DNA of 64,000 nt from Gemmobacter lutimaris (GCF_003570715.1 NZ_QXXQ01000007.1:62001-126000); one strand, 5' to 3'; counted from the first letter of the stretch, positions 17,929 to 27,623 are shown. Numbers and translations: made by a program. The notes: generated by a model from the letters alone, not told the origin.

Positions 17929-18094
17929 CAAGTCCAACAGGGAGGTATGAAGCCGACAAGAGAGAAACTCGATTGCCGTCTTCAAGACGCCATTTATGTG
18001 GGCAGAACGCATGGATCAAGAACAATCATGCCGCAGGTGCAGCATGGCCGTCATGCACGCGCTGCATGGCTGGCCAAACATGCCTCGCAAGTGC

Positions 18095-18988
18095 TTAATT
18101 CTGGTGCATTTTGCGAAAAAGCTGGATTTCCTCGGTGACGAAATCGCGGAAGGCCGAAACCCGTTTGGAATGCCGCAACTCCTCGGGGTAGGCGAGGAAG
18201 ACCGGAACCTCGTTTGAATCGACCTCCGGCAGCACCCGCACCAGATGCGGGAAGTCCTCGGTGATGTAATCCGGCAGCACGCCGATCCCGATATGGCTCA
18301 GCACGCCCTGCAACACGCCGAAGTAATTGTTCACCGTGAAGGTGGACGGGATGTCATGGCTCATCAGTTGCGCGACCAGCGTGGCACCGGCCGCGACCTG
18401 CGACGTGCCCGCGTGCTGACAGATCAGGCGGTGGGCGCTGAAATCCGCCATGGTCGAGGGCGTGCCATGTTCGGCAAGATATTCGGGCGAGGCGTAAAGC
18501 CGCATGCGGATGTTCATCAACCGGCGGCGGATCAGATCGGCCTGGCTTGGTTCTTTCATGCGGATCGCCACGTCGGCCTCGCGCATCGGCAGGTCCAGCA
18601 CGCGCTCTTCCAGCATGAGGTCAATCTTCAGCGCCGGATATTTGCGGTAAAGCTTCACCAGACGCGGTGCCAGCCACAGCGTGCCGAAGCCTGTGGTCGT
18701 GGTGACACGCAATTCACCGAACACCTCATCCTCGCTGTCGCGGATTCGGGCGGCGGTGGCTTCCAGCCGTTTGACCATCGCAGTCGTCGCGTCGAACAGC
18801 AGTTCCCCCTGTTCGGTGAGAATCAGTCCCCGCGCATGGCGGTGGAACAGGGTGACATTGAGGCTTTCCTCCAGCGCCCTGATCTGGCGCGAAACGGCAG
18901 ACTGGCTCAGATGCAGGGTATCGCCTGCATGGGTCAGGCTGCCCGCATCGGCAACCGCGTGAAATATTCTGAGCTTGTCCCAGTCCAT
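18095..18988 (-). CDS. LysR-family transcriptional regulator
   Basis: 297 residues. The N-terminal winged helix-turn-helix is at residues 1-60 (LRIFHAVADAGSLTHAGDTL and LSQSAVSRQIRALEESL). The periplasmic-binding-like effector domain is at about 90-290. It diverges from the indolepyruvate ferredoxin oxidoreductase gene across 159 bases that contain a T-N11-A palindrome typical of LysR binding sites. It therefore probably controls that gene and itself. The effector is unknown; an aromatic amino acid or keto acid would fit the target. Confidence 0.9.
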   Translation of the reverse strand: MDWDKLRIFHAVADAGSLTHAGDTLHLSQSAVSRQIRALEESLNVTLFHRHARGLILTEQGELLFDATTAMVKRLEATAARIRDSEDEVFGELRVTTTTGFGTLWLAPRLVKLYRKYPALKIDLMLEERVLDLPMREADVAIRMKEPSQADLIRRRLMNIRMRLYASPEYLAEHGTPSTMADFSAHRLICQHAGTSQVAAGATLVAQLMSHDIPSTFTVNNYFGVLQGVLSHIGIGVLPDYITEDFPHLVRVLPEVDSNEVPVFLAYPEELRHSKRVSAFRDFVTEEIQLFRKMHQN

Positions 18989-19088
18989 TGTGAAACTCTT
19001 CTTGTTTTTTGCACCGCTAACATTTCCGCAGGTAAATAGTCACGCTTTTGTGCCTGTAAACGGCAAACCGGTGGAAATTCCCGCTTTG

Positions 19089-19109
19089 TAGGTCAGCATT
19101 TTTGACCTA
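19089..19109. promoter_or_regulatory. LysR-type T-N11-A operator candidate
   Basis: Perfect inverted repeat TAGGTCA-N7-TGACCTA. Its core TCA-N7-TGA is a T-N11-A LysR box. It lies 39 bases before the oxidoreductase start, between a TTTGTA element (19085-19090) and TATCAT (19108-19113) that are 17 bases apart and may be the -35 and -10 elements. LysR binding is inferred. Confidence 0.6.
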
Positions 19110-19147
19110 TCATAGCGGATATGACCGTTTTGCAAGGGAGGTGCACA

Positions 19148-22100
19148 ATGGGCGTGCAGAATGTGATCCGCAAGGATGTGTCGCTGGCCGACAGGTATGA
19201 CCTGACGAAATCTCCGGTCCTGCTGAACGGGACGCAGGCCCTTGTGCGCGTGATGCTGATGCAGGCGGCGCGGGACCGGGCGGCAGGGCTGAATACCGCT
19301 GGCTATTGCACCGGCTATCGCGGCTCGCCCCTTGGTGCGGTCGATCTGACCATGAGCAAGTCGAAGCGCGAGCTGGAGGCGGCGCAGATCCTGTTCCAGC
19401 CGGGTCTGAACGAGGATCTGGCGGCAACCGCGATCTGGGGCAGCCAGCAGGCCGAACTGCGCGGCGAGGGCAAGCATGATGGCGTCTTTGCCTTGTGGTA
19501 TGGCAAGGGGCCGGGGGTGGATCGCACCGGCGACGTGATGCGGCACGCCAATATGGCCGGGACCAGCCGCTTCGGCGGGGTGCTGATGGCGATGGGGGAC
19601 GATCACACCGGCGAAAGCTCTACCGTGCTGCACCAGTCCGACTGGGCGATGGTTGATGCCTATATGCCGGTCGTCAGCCCGGCAGGCGTGCAGGAGGTGC
19701 TGGATTACGGGCTTTACGGATGGGCGCTGAGCCGGTTTTCCGGGCTCTGGGTCGGCCTGAAAACCATGAAGGACACGGTGGAGGCAACGGCGGTCGTCGA
19801 TGGCGACCCGTTCCGCCTGAGCTTTGTCACCCCCGATTTCCGCATGCCGCAGGGCGGGCTGAACATCCGTCTTGGCGATACGCCGGTGGCGCAGGAAGCG
19901 CGGATGATCGACTTCAAGCGTTTCGCGGCCGAGGCGTTTTCCCATGCGAATGGCATGGACAAGCGCATCTGGGGCAAACCGGGTGCCAAGATCGGTTTCG
20001 TCGCGGCGGGCAAGAACTGGCTCGACCTGACCCATGCGTTGAGCCTCTTGGGCATGGATGCGGCCGAGGCCGAGCGTCTGGGCGTCACGACCTACAAGGT
20101 GGGGCAGACCTTCCCGCTGGACATGAAGGGCTTCCACGACTGGGCCGAGGGGCTGGAGGTCATTGTCGTCGTCGAGGAAAAACGCAAGCTGATCGAGGTG
20201 CAGGTGAAAGAGGCGATCTTTGATGACCGCCGTGGCCGCCGGGTGCTGGGCTGGAAACACGATCGCACGCATGAAGAACTGTTCCCGACCCGCTTTGCGC
20301 TGGACCCGCTGCATATCGCGGAAAAGATCGGCGGCATCCTGATTGAAGAAGGGCGCGGGACTGAGGCGGTGAAGGCCGGGCTGGCCCGGATCTCCGAGGC
20401 ACGGCGTGCCGACAATGCCCGCGACCTTGCGGCGCGGCTGCCCTATTTCTGTTCGGGCTGCCCGCATAATTCCTCGACCAAGGTGCCCGAGGGCAGCCGC
20501 GCTTATGCCGGGATCGGCTGTCACTACATGGTGCAATGGATGGACCGGTCCACCCAGGGCTTCACCCATATGGGCGGCGAGGGTGCGAACTGGATCGGCG
20601 AGGCGCCGTTTTCCAAACGTGAACATGTGTTCCAGAATCTGGGCGACGGCACCTATAACCACTCGGGCGTTCAGGCGATCCGGGCGGCTTTGGCTTCGGG
20701 AACGAACATCACCTACAAGATCCTGTTCAACGATGCCGTCGCCATGACTGGCGGACAGTTCAACGAGGGCGGCCTGACCCCCGACCGCATCGCACGCGAG
20801 GTGCTGGCGATGGGCGTAAAGGAACTGGCGCTGGTCTACGACCCCAAGGAAGACCTTGATCTGTCGAAGTTTCCCGCCGGAATCGTGCGCCATACGCGCG
20901 ATGAGATGGAAACCGTGCAGAAGCATCTTGCCACCGTGCCGGGCGTTTCGGTGCTGCTGTATGTGCAGACCTGTGCAGCCGAAAAGCGCCGCCGCCGCAA
21001 GAAGGGCAGCTTCCCCGAAATTGATAAACGGGTGTTCATAAACACCGATGTCTGCGAAGGCTGTGGCGATTGCGGGGTGCAGTCGAACTGCGTTTCCGTG
21101 GTGCCGGTGGAAACTGAACTCGGGCGCAAGCGCGCCATCGACCAATCGTCCTGCAACAAGGATTTTTCCTGTCTCAACGGCTTCTGCCCGTCCTTCGTGA
21201 CGCTGGCGGGCGCGAAGCCGCGCAAGGCGGCCGCCAAGGCGCTGGACCTGCCAGATCTGCCGGAACCCGTGCTGCCCGGGATCAACGGCACGCATAACAT
21301 CGTCATCACCGGCGTCGGCGGTACCGGGGTGGTGACCATCGGCGCCATTCTTGCCATGGCCGCGCATATCGACGGCAAGGGCGCGGGCATGATGGAGATG
21401 GCGGGCCTCGCGCAGAAGGGCGGCGCCGTGCATATCCATTGCCGCATCGCGGAAAAGCCTGCTGACATTTCGGCGATCCGCGTGGCGGTGGGCGAGGCCG
21501 ATGCAGTGATTGGCGGGGATCTGGTGGTGACGGCGGGGGCGAAAACGCTGGGCCTGATGACCACGGGACGCACGAAGGCGGTGGTCAACGACCATGAAAT
21601 CGTGACCGGCGAATTCACCCGCAACACCGAATTCCGTATTCCGCAAGAGGATTTGCGCGTTGCCCTTCAGGCGCGGCTGCAACAGGCGGTGCGGTTCATC
21701 GACACGACCGAACTGGCGCGCGTGGCGCTGGGGGATTCGATCTTTTCCAACATGGTGCTCTTGGGTATGGCTTGGCAGGCGGGGCTTGTGCCGCTGACGT
21801 TGGCGGCGCTGCGCGAGGCGGTGCGGCTGAACGGCGCGGGGGTGGAGGCCAATCTGCGCGCCTTTGACCTTGGCCGCTGGGCGGCGGAAAGGCCGCAGGA
21901 GGCCGCCGCGTTGCTGGTGCCCGAGGCGAAACCACAGGTCGATCCGGTCGCCTTCCGCGCCGATCATCTGCGCGCCTGGCAGGATGACAAGCTGGCCGCG
22001 CGCTATCTGGCGGCGGTGGCGGCGGCGCCGGAAAGCCTGCGCGACGCTGTGGCAAAAGGCTATCACAAGCTCTTGGCATATAAGGACGAATACGAGGTCG

Positions 22101-22555
22101 CGCGGCTGCATCTGCAAACGATGGCGAAGGCGCAGGAACAGCTTGAGGGCAGTTTGCGCCCGACCTTCCACCTCGCCCCGCCGATCCTTGGCGGCACCGG
22201 GGCGGATGGGCGGCCGAAGAAACGCGCCTTCGGCCCTTGGGTGCTGCCGCTGTTCCGCTTGCTCGCCCGGATGAAGGGTCTGCGCGGCACCGCACTCGAC
22301 CCGTTCGGCCGCCACCCGGAACGCCGTATGGAACGCGCGTTGATCGCGGAATATGAGGGTGATATGGCGGCGCTGCTGCCGCTGTGCACCCCCGCGACCG
22401 AACCGTTGCTGCGTGAATTGCTGGAACTGCCGCTGACGATTCGCGGTTATGGTCCGGTGAAGGCCGCCAATGCCGAAAAGGCGGCCAAGCGGCGGGCCGA
22501 TCTGATCGCGCAAATTCATGCTGGTGGCGACAGCGCGCCACGTCTGGCGGCCTGA
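19148..22555 (+). CDS. indolepyruvate ferredoxin oxidoreductase, fused IorA-IorB type
   Basis: 1135 residues, joining the TPP-binding alpha part and the gamma/beta part in one chain. The N-terminal PFOR-type region contains TAGYCTGYRGSPLGAVDL. The TPP-binding C-domain shows FCSGCPHNSSTKVPEGSRA and GIGCHYM around residues 435-460. A cysteine cluster CEGCGDCGVQSNC lies near residues 636-648, followed by CNKDFSCLNGFCPSF. The gamma-type domain starts at VITGVGGTGVVTIGAILA. It oxidatively decarboxylates aryl pyruvates to aryl-acetyl-CoA, reducing ferredoxin. Start 19148 was chosen over 19121 because GGGAGGTG lies just upstream. The neighbouring LysR gene is the likely regulator. Confidence 0.9.
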   Translation: MGVQNVIRKDVSLADRYDLTKSPVLLNGTQALVRVMLMQAARDRAAGLNTAGYCTGYRGSPLGAVDLTMSKSKRELEAAQILFQPGLNEDLAATAIWGSQQAELRGEGKHDGVFALWYGKGPGVDRTGDVMRHANMAGTSRFGGVLMAMGDDHTGESSTVLHQSDWAMVDAYMPVVSPAGVQEVLDYGLYGWALSRFSGLWVGLKTMKDTVEATAVVDGDPFRLSFVTPDFRMPQGGLNIRLGDTPVAQEARMIDFKRFAAEAFSHANGMDKRIWGKPGAKIGFVAAGKNWLDLTHALSLLGMDAAEAERLGVTTYKVGQTFPLDMKGFHDWAEGLEVIVVVEEKRKLIEVQVKEAIFDDRRGRRVLGWKHDRTHEELFPTRFALDPLHIAEKIGGILIEEGRGTEAVKAGLARISEARRADNARDLAARLPYFCSGCPHNSSTKVPEGSRAYAGIGCHYMVQWMDRSTQGFTHMGGEGANWIGEAPFSKREHVFQNLGDGTYNHSGVQAIRAALASGTNITYKILFNDAVAMTGGQFNEGGLTPDRIAREVLAMGVKELALVYDPKEDLDLSKFPAGIVRHTRDEMETVQKHLATVPGVSVLLYVQTCAAEKRRRRKKGSFPEIDKRVFINTDVCEGCGDCGVQSNCVSVVPVETELGRKRAIDQSSCNKDFSCLNGFCPSFVTLAGAKPRKAAAKALDLPDLPEPVLPGINGTHNIVITGVGGTGVVTIGAILAMAAHIDGKGAGMMEMAGLAQKGGAVHIHCRIAEKPADISAIRVAVGEADAVIGGDLVVTAGAKTLGLMTTGRTKAVVNDHEIVTGEFTRNTEFRIPQEDLRVALQARLQQAVRFIDTTELARVALGDSIFSNMVLLGMAWQAGLVPLTLAALREAVRLNGAGVEANLRAFDLGRWAAERPQEAAALLVPEAKPQVDPVAFRADHLRAWQDDKLAARYLAAVAAAPESLRDAVAKGYHKLLAYKDEYEVARLHLQTMAKAQEQLEGSLRPTFHLAPPILGGTGADGRPKKRAFGPWVLPLFRLLARMKGLRGTALDPFGRHPERRMERALIAEYEGDMAALLPLCTPATEPLLRELLELPLTIRGYGPVKAANAEKAAKRRADLIAQIHAGGDSAPRLAA

Positions 22556-22616
22556 GCGTCATCGCATTGTAACCTTTCTGTCGTTTCCCTGTGGCGACGA
22601 CAGAAGGGGAGCAATC

Positions 22617-23573
22617 ATGAGTCTGGTCGAAGCGCGGCAGGATGTCAGCCGCGATATTTCCTATGCCTCGGCCGCGCGGTCGCGGGGCGGGCGGGCGCTG
22701 ATCCGGCTGCTGGAAAACGCGACCGGCCGCCCCCGTGTCATCGCCCGCGCGGCAGGATACGAGGCGGCGATGGCCGCCGGGCAAAGCTTCTGGCAGGTCA
22801 TGCCGGAAAAATTCGGACTGCGGCTAGAGGTTACAGCCGGTTCCTCAAGCGACATCCCCAGATCTGGCCCGCTGGTGGTGATTGCCAATCACCCCTATGG
22901 CATCCTCGACGGGCTGATGATGGGCAATCTGCTGGACGCCCTGCGCGGCGATTTCCGCATCCTTGCCAATTCGGTTTTCGTCAAGGCGCCAGATCTGCGG
23001 CGGGTGATCCTGCCGATTTCCTTTGACGAAACGCCCGAGGCGGTGGCGCTGAACCTTCAAACCCGACGCACGGCGCTGGACTATCTGACCGGCGGCGGGG
23101 CCATCGGCATCTTTCCGGGTGGCACCGTCTCGACCGCCGCGACTCCGTTCCGCGCCCGGCCGATGGACCCCGGCTGGCGCAACTTTACCGCAAAGCTGAT
23201 CCAGCGCAGCGGCGCGACCGTGGTGCCGTTGTTCTTTGAGGGCGCGAACAGCCGCCTGTTCCAGATCGCAAGCCACCTGCATTACACGCTGCGTCTGGGG
23301 CTTCTCATCAAGGAGTTCCGCACCCGGATGGACCGGCCGGTGCGCGTGGCCATCGGGCAGCCGATCCCGCCGGATCGTCTTGCCACCTTCGGCTCGGATG
23401 CGCGGGGGATGATGGATTTCCTGCGCCGTTCCACCTATGAGCTTTCCCCGAGGCCGGTCGATCCGTATGCTTATGGCTACGAGTTCGAGGCGAAATACAA
23501 ATCCCGGCAAGGGGAGGGCAGCGATGGCGGTAGGCGTGTTCGATTCGGGGCTGGGGGGGCTGACCGTTCTTGA
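22617..23573 (+). CDS. lysophospholipid acyltransferase-type protein (PlsC-like fold)
   Basis: 318 residues. The acyltransferase motif is NHPYGILDG (H92, D98), with five residues between His and Asp as in the COG3176-like branch rather than the classic H-x4-D. A second motif IFPGGTVS replaces the usual FPEG. A receptor patch [15 protein letters not shown] follows. It probably acylates a lyso-lipid at the inner membrane; with olsB present at 39.7 kb, an OlsA-type second step of ornithine lipid synthesis is one option. The ATG at 22617 has GGGGAG upstream. Its end overlaps murI by 50 bases, so the last about 17 residues are encoded in two frames. Confidence 0.82.
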   Translation: MSLVEARQDVSRDISYASAARSRGGRALIRLLENATGRPRVIARAAGYEAAMAAGQSFWQVMPEKFGLRLEVTAGSSSDIPRSGPLVVIANHPYGILDGLMMGNLLDALRGDFRILANSVFVKAPDLRRVILPISFDETPEAVALNLQTRRTALDYLTGGGAIGIFPGGTVSTAATPFRARPMDPGWRNFTAKLIQRSGATVVPLFFEGANSRLFQIASHLHYTLRLGLLIKEFRTRMDRPVRVAIGQPIPPDRLATFGSDARGMMDFLRRSTYELSPRPVDPYAYGYEFEAKYKSRQGEGSDGGRRVRFGAGGADRS

Positions 23574-24336
23574 TGCGGTGGCCCGGCGTCTGCCCGAGGT
23601 TCCCTTTGTCTATTTTGGTGACAATGCCCATGCGCCTTACGGGGTGCGGACGCATGACGACATCTTCAACCTGACCTGCGCCGCGGTCGAAAGGCTGTGG
23701 GCCGAGGGGTGTGATCTGGTGATCCTTGCCTGTAACACCGCCTCTGCCGCCGCGCTGAAGCGGATGCAGGAAACATGGTTGCCTGCCGACAAGCGGGTGC
23801 TCGGGGTGTTTGTGCCGTTGATCGAGGCGCTGACCGAACGGCAATGGGGCGATAACAGCCCGCCGCGCGAGGTCGCGGTGAAACATGTGGCGCTGTTCGC
23901 CACCCCGGCCACTGTGGCCAGCCGCGCCTTCCAGCGCGAGCTTGCTTTCCGCGCCATCGGTGTGGATGTCGAGGCGCAGCCCTGTGGCGGCGTGGTCGAT
24001 GCCATCGAACAGGGCGACGAGATTCTGGCCGAAGCGCTGGTGCGCAGCCATGTCGAGGCGCTGAAACGCCGGATGCCGCATCCTCAGGCGGCGATTCTGG
24101 GCTGCACCCATTACCCCCTGATGCAGACCGCCTTTCAGGAGGCGCTGGGGGCCGATGTGAAGGTGTTCAGTCAGGCCAATCTGGTGGCGGAAAGCCTTGC
24201 TGATTATCTGATCCGGCATCCCGAGTTTCTTGGCTCTGGCACCGTGTCGAAGTTCCTGACCACAGGTGACCCGGCCAATGTGTCCTCCAAGGCGACACAA
24301 TTCCTGCGCCGCCGTATCGCTTTCGAGGCGGCATGA
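23524..24336 (+). CDS. murI: glutamate racemase
   Basis: 270 residues. Starts [19 protein letters not shown], with the two catalytic cysteines in [12 protein letters not shown] and LGCTHYPLM and the substrate motif [11 protein letters not shown]. It makes D-glutamate for peptidoglycan. The ATG at 23524 has AAGGGGAGG upstream inside the acyltransferase gene. Longer in-frame starts were rejected because homology begins at this Met. It overlaps the DUF1684 gene by four bases. Confidence 0.94.
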   Translation: MAVGVFDSGLGGLTVLDAVARRLPEVPFVYFGDNAHAPYGVRTHDDIFNLTCAAVERLWAEGCDLVILACNTASAAALKRMQETWLPADKRVLGVFVPLIEALTERQWGDNSPPREVAVKHVALFATPATVASRAFQRELAFRAIGVDVEAQPCGGVVDAIEQGDEILAEALVRSHVEALKRRMPHPQAAILGCTHYPLMQTAFQEALGADVKVFSQANLVAESLADYLIRHPEFLGSGTVSKFLTTGDPANVSSKATQFLRRRIAFEAA

Positions 24337-25100
24337 CGCCGTTTGACAACTGGCAGGCGGCGCGGCTGGCGGCGCTGGTGGCTGAGGATGGCTGGCTGAA
24401 TCTGACCGACCGGCTGGAATTGCAGCCCGGCCGCTGGACGGTGGGCAGCGGCGCTGGCAATGACCTGCGCTTGTCGGTCGGGCCGGAGCGGCTGGGCCTG
24501 CTGGATCTGGCGCCCGATCTGGTGGCGCGGTTCGAAACGGCGGCGGGCGTGCAGGATTTCCTGCCCGGCGCCGGGGGCTTCCCGCTGCTGCGGGTGCCGC
24601 CGCTGTTGCTGGAACTGCATATCGTCGAAGGCGCCCCGGCGCTGCGGGTGCGGCAGATCGACCATCCGGCGCGCGCGGGCTTCGCCGTGATCGACCGTTT
24701 TGCCCTCGATCCGGCTTGGATCATCGCAGCCGACTGGATCACGCTGGAGGTGCCGATCACCCGGCAGGTAGAGATGGTGGCAGGCCGCAGCGATGCGGTA
24801 ACGCAGACCCATGTTGCGCGGTTCAGCCATGACGGGCAGCAGATCAGCCTTGTTCCGACCCATGTGAAGGGCGGCAAGCCGATGTTCGTGATCCGCGACG
24901 CCACCTCGGGACGCGAAACCTATGGCGCCTCGCGGTTTCTGATCGGCGAGGTCGAGGGAAACCGCGTCTGGCTTGACTTCAACCGCGCGTTCAACCCGCC
25001 CTGTGCCTATACCGAATTCGCCATCTGCCCGCTGCCGCCGCCCGAGAACCGGCTGTCCTTCGCCATCCGTGCCGGGGAACGTGCACCCAAGGGTCACTGA
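24333..25100 (+). CDS. DUF1684 domain protein
   Basis: 255 residues. The family signature is clear: [32 protein letters not shown] (given in part: [12 protein letters not shown]) and [18 protein letters not shown]1684 proteins are widespread, small and of unknown activity. Coupled to murI by an ATGA overlap. Confidence 0.88.
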   Translation: MTPFDNWQAARLAALVAEDGWLNLTDRLELQPGRWTVGSGAGNDLRLSVGPERLGLLDLAPDLVARFETAAGVQDFLPGAGGFPLLRVPPLLLELHIVEGAPALRVRQIDHPARAGFAVIDRFALDPAWIIAADWITLEVPITRQVEMVAGRSDAVTQTHVARFSHDGQQISLVPTHVKGGKPMFVIRDATSGRETYGASRFLIGEVEGNRVWLDFNRAFNPPCAYTEFAICPLPPPENRLSFAIRAGERAPKGH

Positions 25101-25162
25101 GCCCTTGCATTGCAGCGCGACCGGCCGCAAAGAAGGGGCGATTTCCAGTCAGGGAGACCGCC

Positions 25163-26191
25163 ATGAAAAAGCGCATCGCCATCCTCGGGGCATCCGGTTA
25201 TACCGGGGCCGAGCTGGTGCGACTGATCGCCACCCATCCGCAGATGCAGATTGTCGCGCTGTCAGGCGACCGCAAGGCGGGCATGGCCATGGCCGAGGTC
25301 TTTCCCTTCCTGCGTCACATGGATCTGCCGAAGCTGTGCAAAATTGACGAGATCGACTTTTCCAAGGTCGATCTGGCCTTCTGCGCGCTGCCGCATGCCA
25401 CCTCGCAGGCGGTTATCAAGGACTTGCCGCGCGATCTGAAAATCGTCGATCTGTCGGCCGATTTCCGGCTGCGCGATGTTGCGGAATACGAGAAATGGTA
25501 TGGCCAGCCGCATGCCGCGCCGGAATTGCAGGCCGAGGCGGTCTATGGCCTGACCGAGTTCTACCGCGAGGATATCCGCGCCGCCCGGCTGGTCGCGGGC
25601 ACCGGCTGCAATGCGGCGACCGGGCAATTTGCCCTGCGCCCGCTGATCGAGGCGGGCTGCATTGATCTGGATGACATCCTGCTGGACCTGAAATGCGGTG
25701 TTTCGGGTGCCGGGCGGTCGCTGAAGGAAAACCTGCTGCATGCCGAGCTGTCGGAGGGCACCCACGCCTATTCGGCGGGGGGAAAGCACCGGCATCTGGG
25801 CGAATTCGATCAGGAATTCAGCAAGATCGCCGGGCGGCCGGTTCTGGTGCAGTTCACCCCGCATCTGGCGCCGATGAACCGCGGTATCCTCGCCAGCGTT
25901 TATGTGAAGGGCGATGCGAAGACCGTCTGGTCCACGCTGGAGGCGCGTTATGCGCTGGAGCCTTTCATTGAGGTGCTACCTTTCGGCGCACTCCCCTCGA
26001 CACGGGATACCCGCGGCTCCAATTTCTGTCATATCGGGGTGGTGGGCGACCGGGTGCCGGGGCGCACACTTGTGGTGGCGACACTGGACAACCTGTGCAA
26101 GGGTTCGTCCGGTCAGGCGATCCAGAATGCCAACCTGATGCTGGGGCTGGAGGAGACTGCGGGGCTGATGCTGGCCCCCGTCTTCCCGTAA
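25163..26191 (+). CDS. argC: N-acetyl-gamma-glutamyl-phosphate reductase
   Basis: 342 residues. The nucleotide-binding motif [15 protein letters not shown] starts at residue 7. The active-site cysteine is in [11 protein letters not shown]. The substrate-binding GKHRHLGE and the C-terminal [13 protein letters not shown] are conserved. Length and the SGYTGAEL motif place it in the long (type 1) ArgC group. It carries out the third step of arginine synthesis. The ATG at 25163 has GGGAG upstream. Confidence 0.96.
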   Translation: MKKRIAILGASGYTGAELVRLIATHPQMQIVALSGDRKAGMAMAEVFPFLRHMDLPKLCKIDEIDFSKVDLAFCALPHATSQAVIKDLPRDLKIVDLSADFRLRDVAEYEKWYGQPHAAPELQAEAVYGLTEFYREDIRAARLVAGTGCNAATGQFALRPLIEAGCIDLDDILLDLKCGVSGAGRSLKENLLHAELSEGTHAYSAGGKHRHLGEFDQEFSKIAGRPVLVQFTPHLAPMNRGILASVYVKGDAKTVWSTLEARYALEPFIEVLPFGALPSTRDTRGSNFCHIGVVGDRVPGRTLVVATLDNLCKGSSGQAIQNANLMLGLEETAGLMLAPVFP

Positions 26192-26201
26192 GGAGACGAC
26201 C

Positions 26202-26657
26202 ATGAAGGGGCTGAAGAAAACCCGCCGCATCCAGATCATCGCGCTGGCTTTCGTGGCGCTGGCCGGATCGACTGCGCTGATCGGCTATGCGATGCGCGAT
26301 GGCATCAATTTCTTCCGCGCCCCGGCGCAGGTGGTTGCCGATCCGCCGCAGGTGGACGAGGTGTTCCGTCTGGGCGGGCTGGTCGAGGATGGCTCGTTGG
26401 TGCGCGGGCAGGGCGAGACCATCACCTTCCGCGTCACCGACGGCGCCGAAAGCATCCCCGTCGCCTATACCGGCGTGCTGCCCGACCTGTTCACCGAAGG
26501 CCAGGGCATGATCGGCACCGGCAAGATGGTGGATGGCGTGTTCGAGGCGACGGAAATCCTTGCGAAGCATGACGAGACCTATATGCCGAAAGAGGTGATC
26601 GACGCGCTGAAGGAACAGGGCGTCTACGAAGACCCGAACAAGCAAAGCGGATCGTAA
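26202..26657 (+). CDS. ccmE: cytochrome c maturation protein CcmE
   Basis: 151 residues. One N-terminal membrane anchor (residues 10-30) precedes a periplasmic OB-fold domain. The covalent heme-binding histidine and tyrosine are H123 and Y127 (KHDETYMP). CcmE carries heme from CcmC to the CcmF/H ligase. It starts 10 bases after argC, AAGGAGACGACC preceding the ATG. No other ccm genes are in the window, so it is separated from the rest of the system. Confidence 0.94.
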   Translation: MKGLKKTRRIQIIALAFVALAGSTALIGYAMRDGINFFRAPAQVVADPPQVDEVFRLGGLVEDGSLVRGQGETITFRVTDGAESIPVAYTGVLPDLFTEGQGMIGTGKMVDGVFEATEILAKHDETYMPKEVIDALKEQGVYEDPNKQSGS

Positions 26658-26727
26658 CGCGCGCCTCCTTTCCGGCCGGTTAACCAGTCTGGCCCAGCCT
26701 GTCCCCATGTTTCACGAGGGGCAGGCC

Positions 26728-27339
26728 ATGCAGAACGTCCGACAGATTGCCGAAGAGATCGTCGCCCGCGAGGGGGGCTATGTGAACGATTCCGCCGATC
26801 CAGGCGGGGCCACCAATCACGGTGTCACCATCCATACCCTGCGGCGACTGGGGCTGGACCTCGACCGCGACGGGAAGGTGACAGCGGCGGATGTGCGCCG
26901 CCTGACCCGCGCGCAGGCGGTGGAGATTTACCTCAGGCATTATTTTGAACGTCCGCGTCTGGCGGAATTGCCCGTGGCTTTGCAGGCCAGCGTCTTTGAT
27001 ATGTATGTCAACGCCGGTTCCAATGCGGTGAAGATCCTGCAACGGCTGTTGACCACGCTGGGCTGGCCGCTGGTGGATGATGGCCTGATCGGGCCGAAGA
27101 CTCTGAGTGCCGCACGGCAGGCGGCCGAGGCGATGCCAAATACGCTGACCGATGCCTATGGTGTGGCACGTCGGAATTATTACTATGCGCTTGGCGATGC
27201 GCGGCCTGCCAGCCGCAGATATTGTCGCAGGCGGGATGGCGGCAAGGGCGGCTGGATCGTGCGGGCCGAGGCGTTTATCCGGCCCGCGCTGCATCTGACC
27301 GAGGCGCAGCATCGCGCGCGGGTGGCATCATGGGGCTGA
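26728..27339 (+). CDS. glycoside hydrolase family 108 endolysin (GTA lysis type)
   Basis: 203 residues. The GH108 muramidase signature with catalytic Glu15 reads AREGGYVNDSADPGGATNHG. The middle and end match the peptidoglycan-binding domain usual in this family (GPKTLSAARQAAE). There is no signal peptide, so the enzyme would need a holin to reach the wall. A holin gene overlaps its end by 10 bases. In Rhodobacter capsulatus an endolysin-holin pair outside the structural cluster releases the gene transfer agent; this pair has the same makeup. The ATG at 26728 has GAGGGGCAGG upstream; 26707 is an alternative. Confidence 0.86.
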   Translation: MQNVRQIAEEIVAREGGYVNDSADPGGATNHGVTIHTLRRLGLDLDRDGKVTAADVRRLTRAQAVEIYLRHYFERPRLAELPVALQASVFDMYVNAGSNAVKILQRLLTTLGWPLVDDGLIGPKTLSAARQAAEAMPNTLTDAYGVARRNYYYALGDARPASRRYCRRRDGGKGGWIVRAEAFIRPALHLTEAQHRARVASWG

Positions 27340-27623
27340 ACCTTCTGTCCGATACCGCCCGCCTGCGCCGCATTGCCGAACTGGTGGCGCAGGGCGACGG
27401 CCCTGAACTCAGCGCCCGGATCGACCTGATGAACCGCGCGATCCGGCCGCTTTCGGTGCTGTCGGTCTTTGCATTGGTCGCTTCGGCCTTTCTGGACCCG
27501 GAGCGTTACAGCGCCGGTATGCTGGCGCTGGCGGGCACGCCCTGGCCGGTCTGGGGTATCGCTGCGCTGATTGTGACCCTGCATTTCCTGACGCGCGGCC
27601 CCGGAGCACCTGCCCGAACTTGA
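27330..27623 (+). CDS. GTA-type 3TM holin
   Basis: 97 residues. The sequence LMNRAIRPLSVLSVFALVAS followed by DPERYSAGMLALAGTP and VWGIAALIVTLHFLTRG matches the 'holin of 3TMs, for gene-transfer release' family. Two long hydrophobic helices are evident, with a possible third weaker one. It would form pores letting the endolysin out. The ATG at 27330 lies inside the last codons of the endolysin gene, so translation is coupled. Confidence 0.85.
   Translation: MGLNLLSDTARLRRIAELVAQGDGPELSARIDLMNRAIRPLSVLSVFALVASAFLDPERYSAGMLALAGTPWPVWGIAALIVTLHFLTRGPGAPART

Noticed and set aside
17947-18138. 63-codon plus-strand ORF after GGGAGGT in the lysR-DUF6151 gap
   Set aside because: The ribosome-like sequence touches the ATG with no spacing, the frame runs into lysR antisense, and the region is explained by a minus-strand 3' end and terminator.
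19040-22519. 1159-codon open frame on the minus strand opposite the indolepyruvate oxidoreductase
   Set aside because: GC-rich codon bias leaves the antisense frame open; it is His/Arg/Gln-rich without any motif, while the plus strand encodes a clear enzyme.
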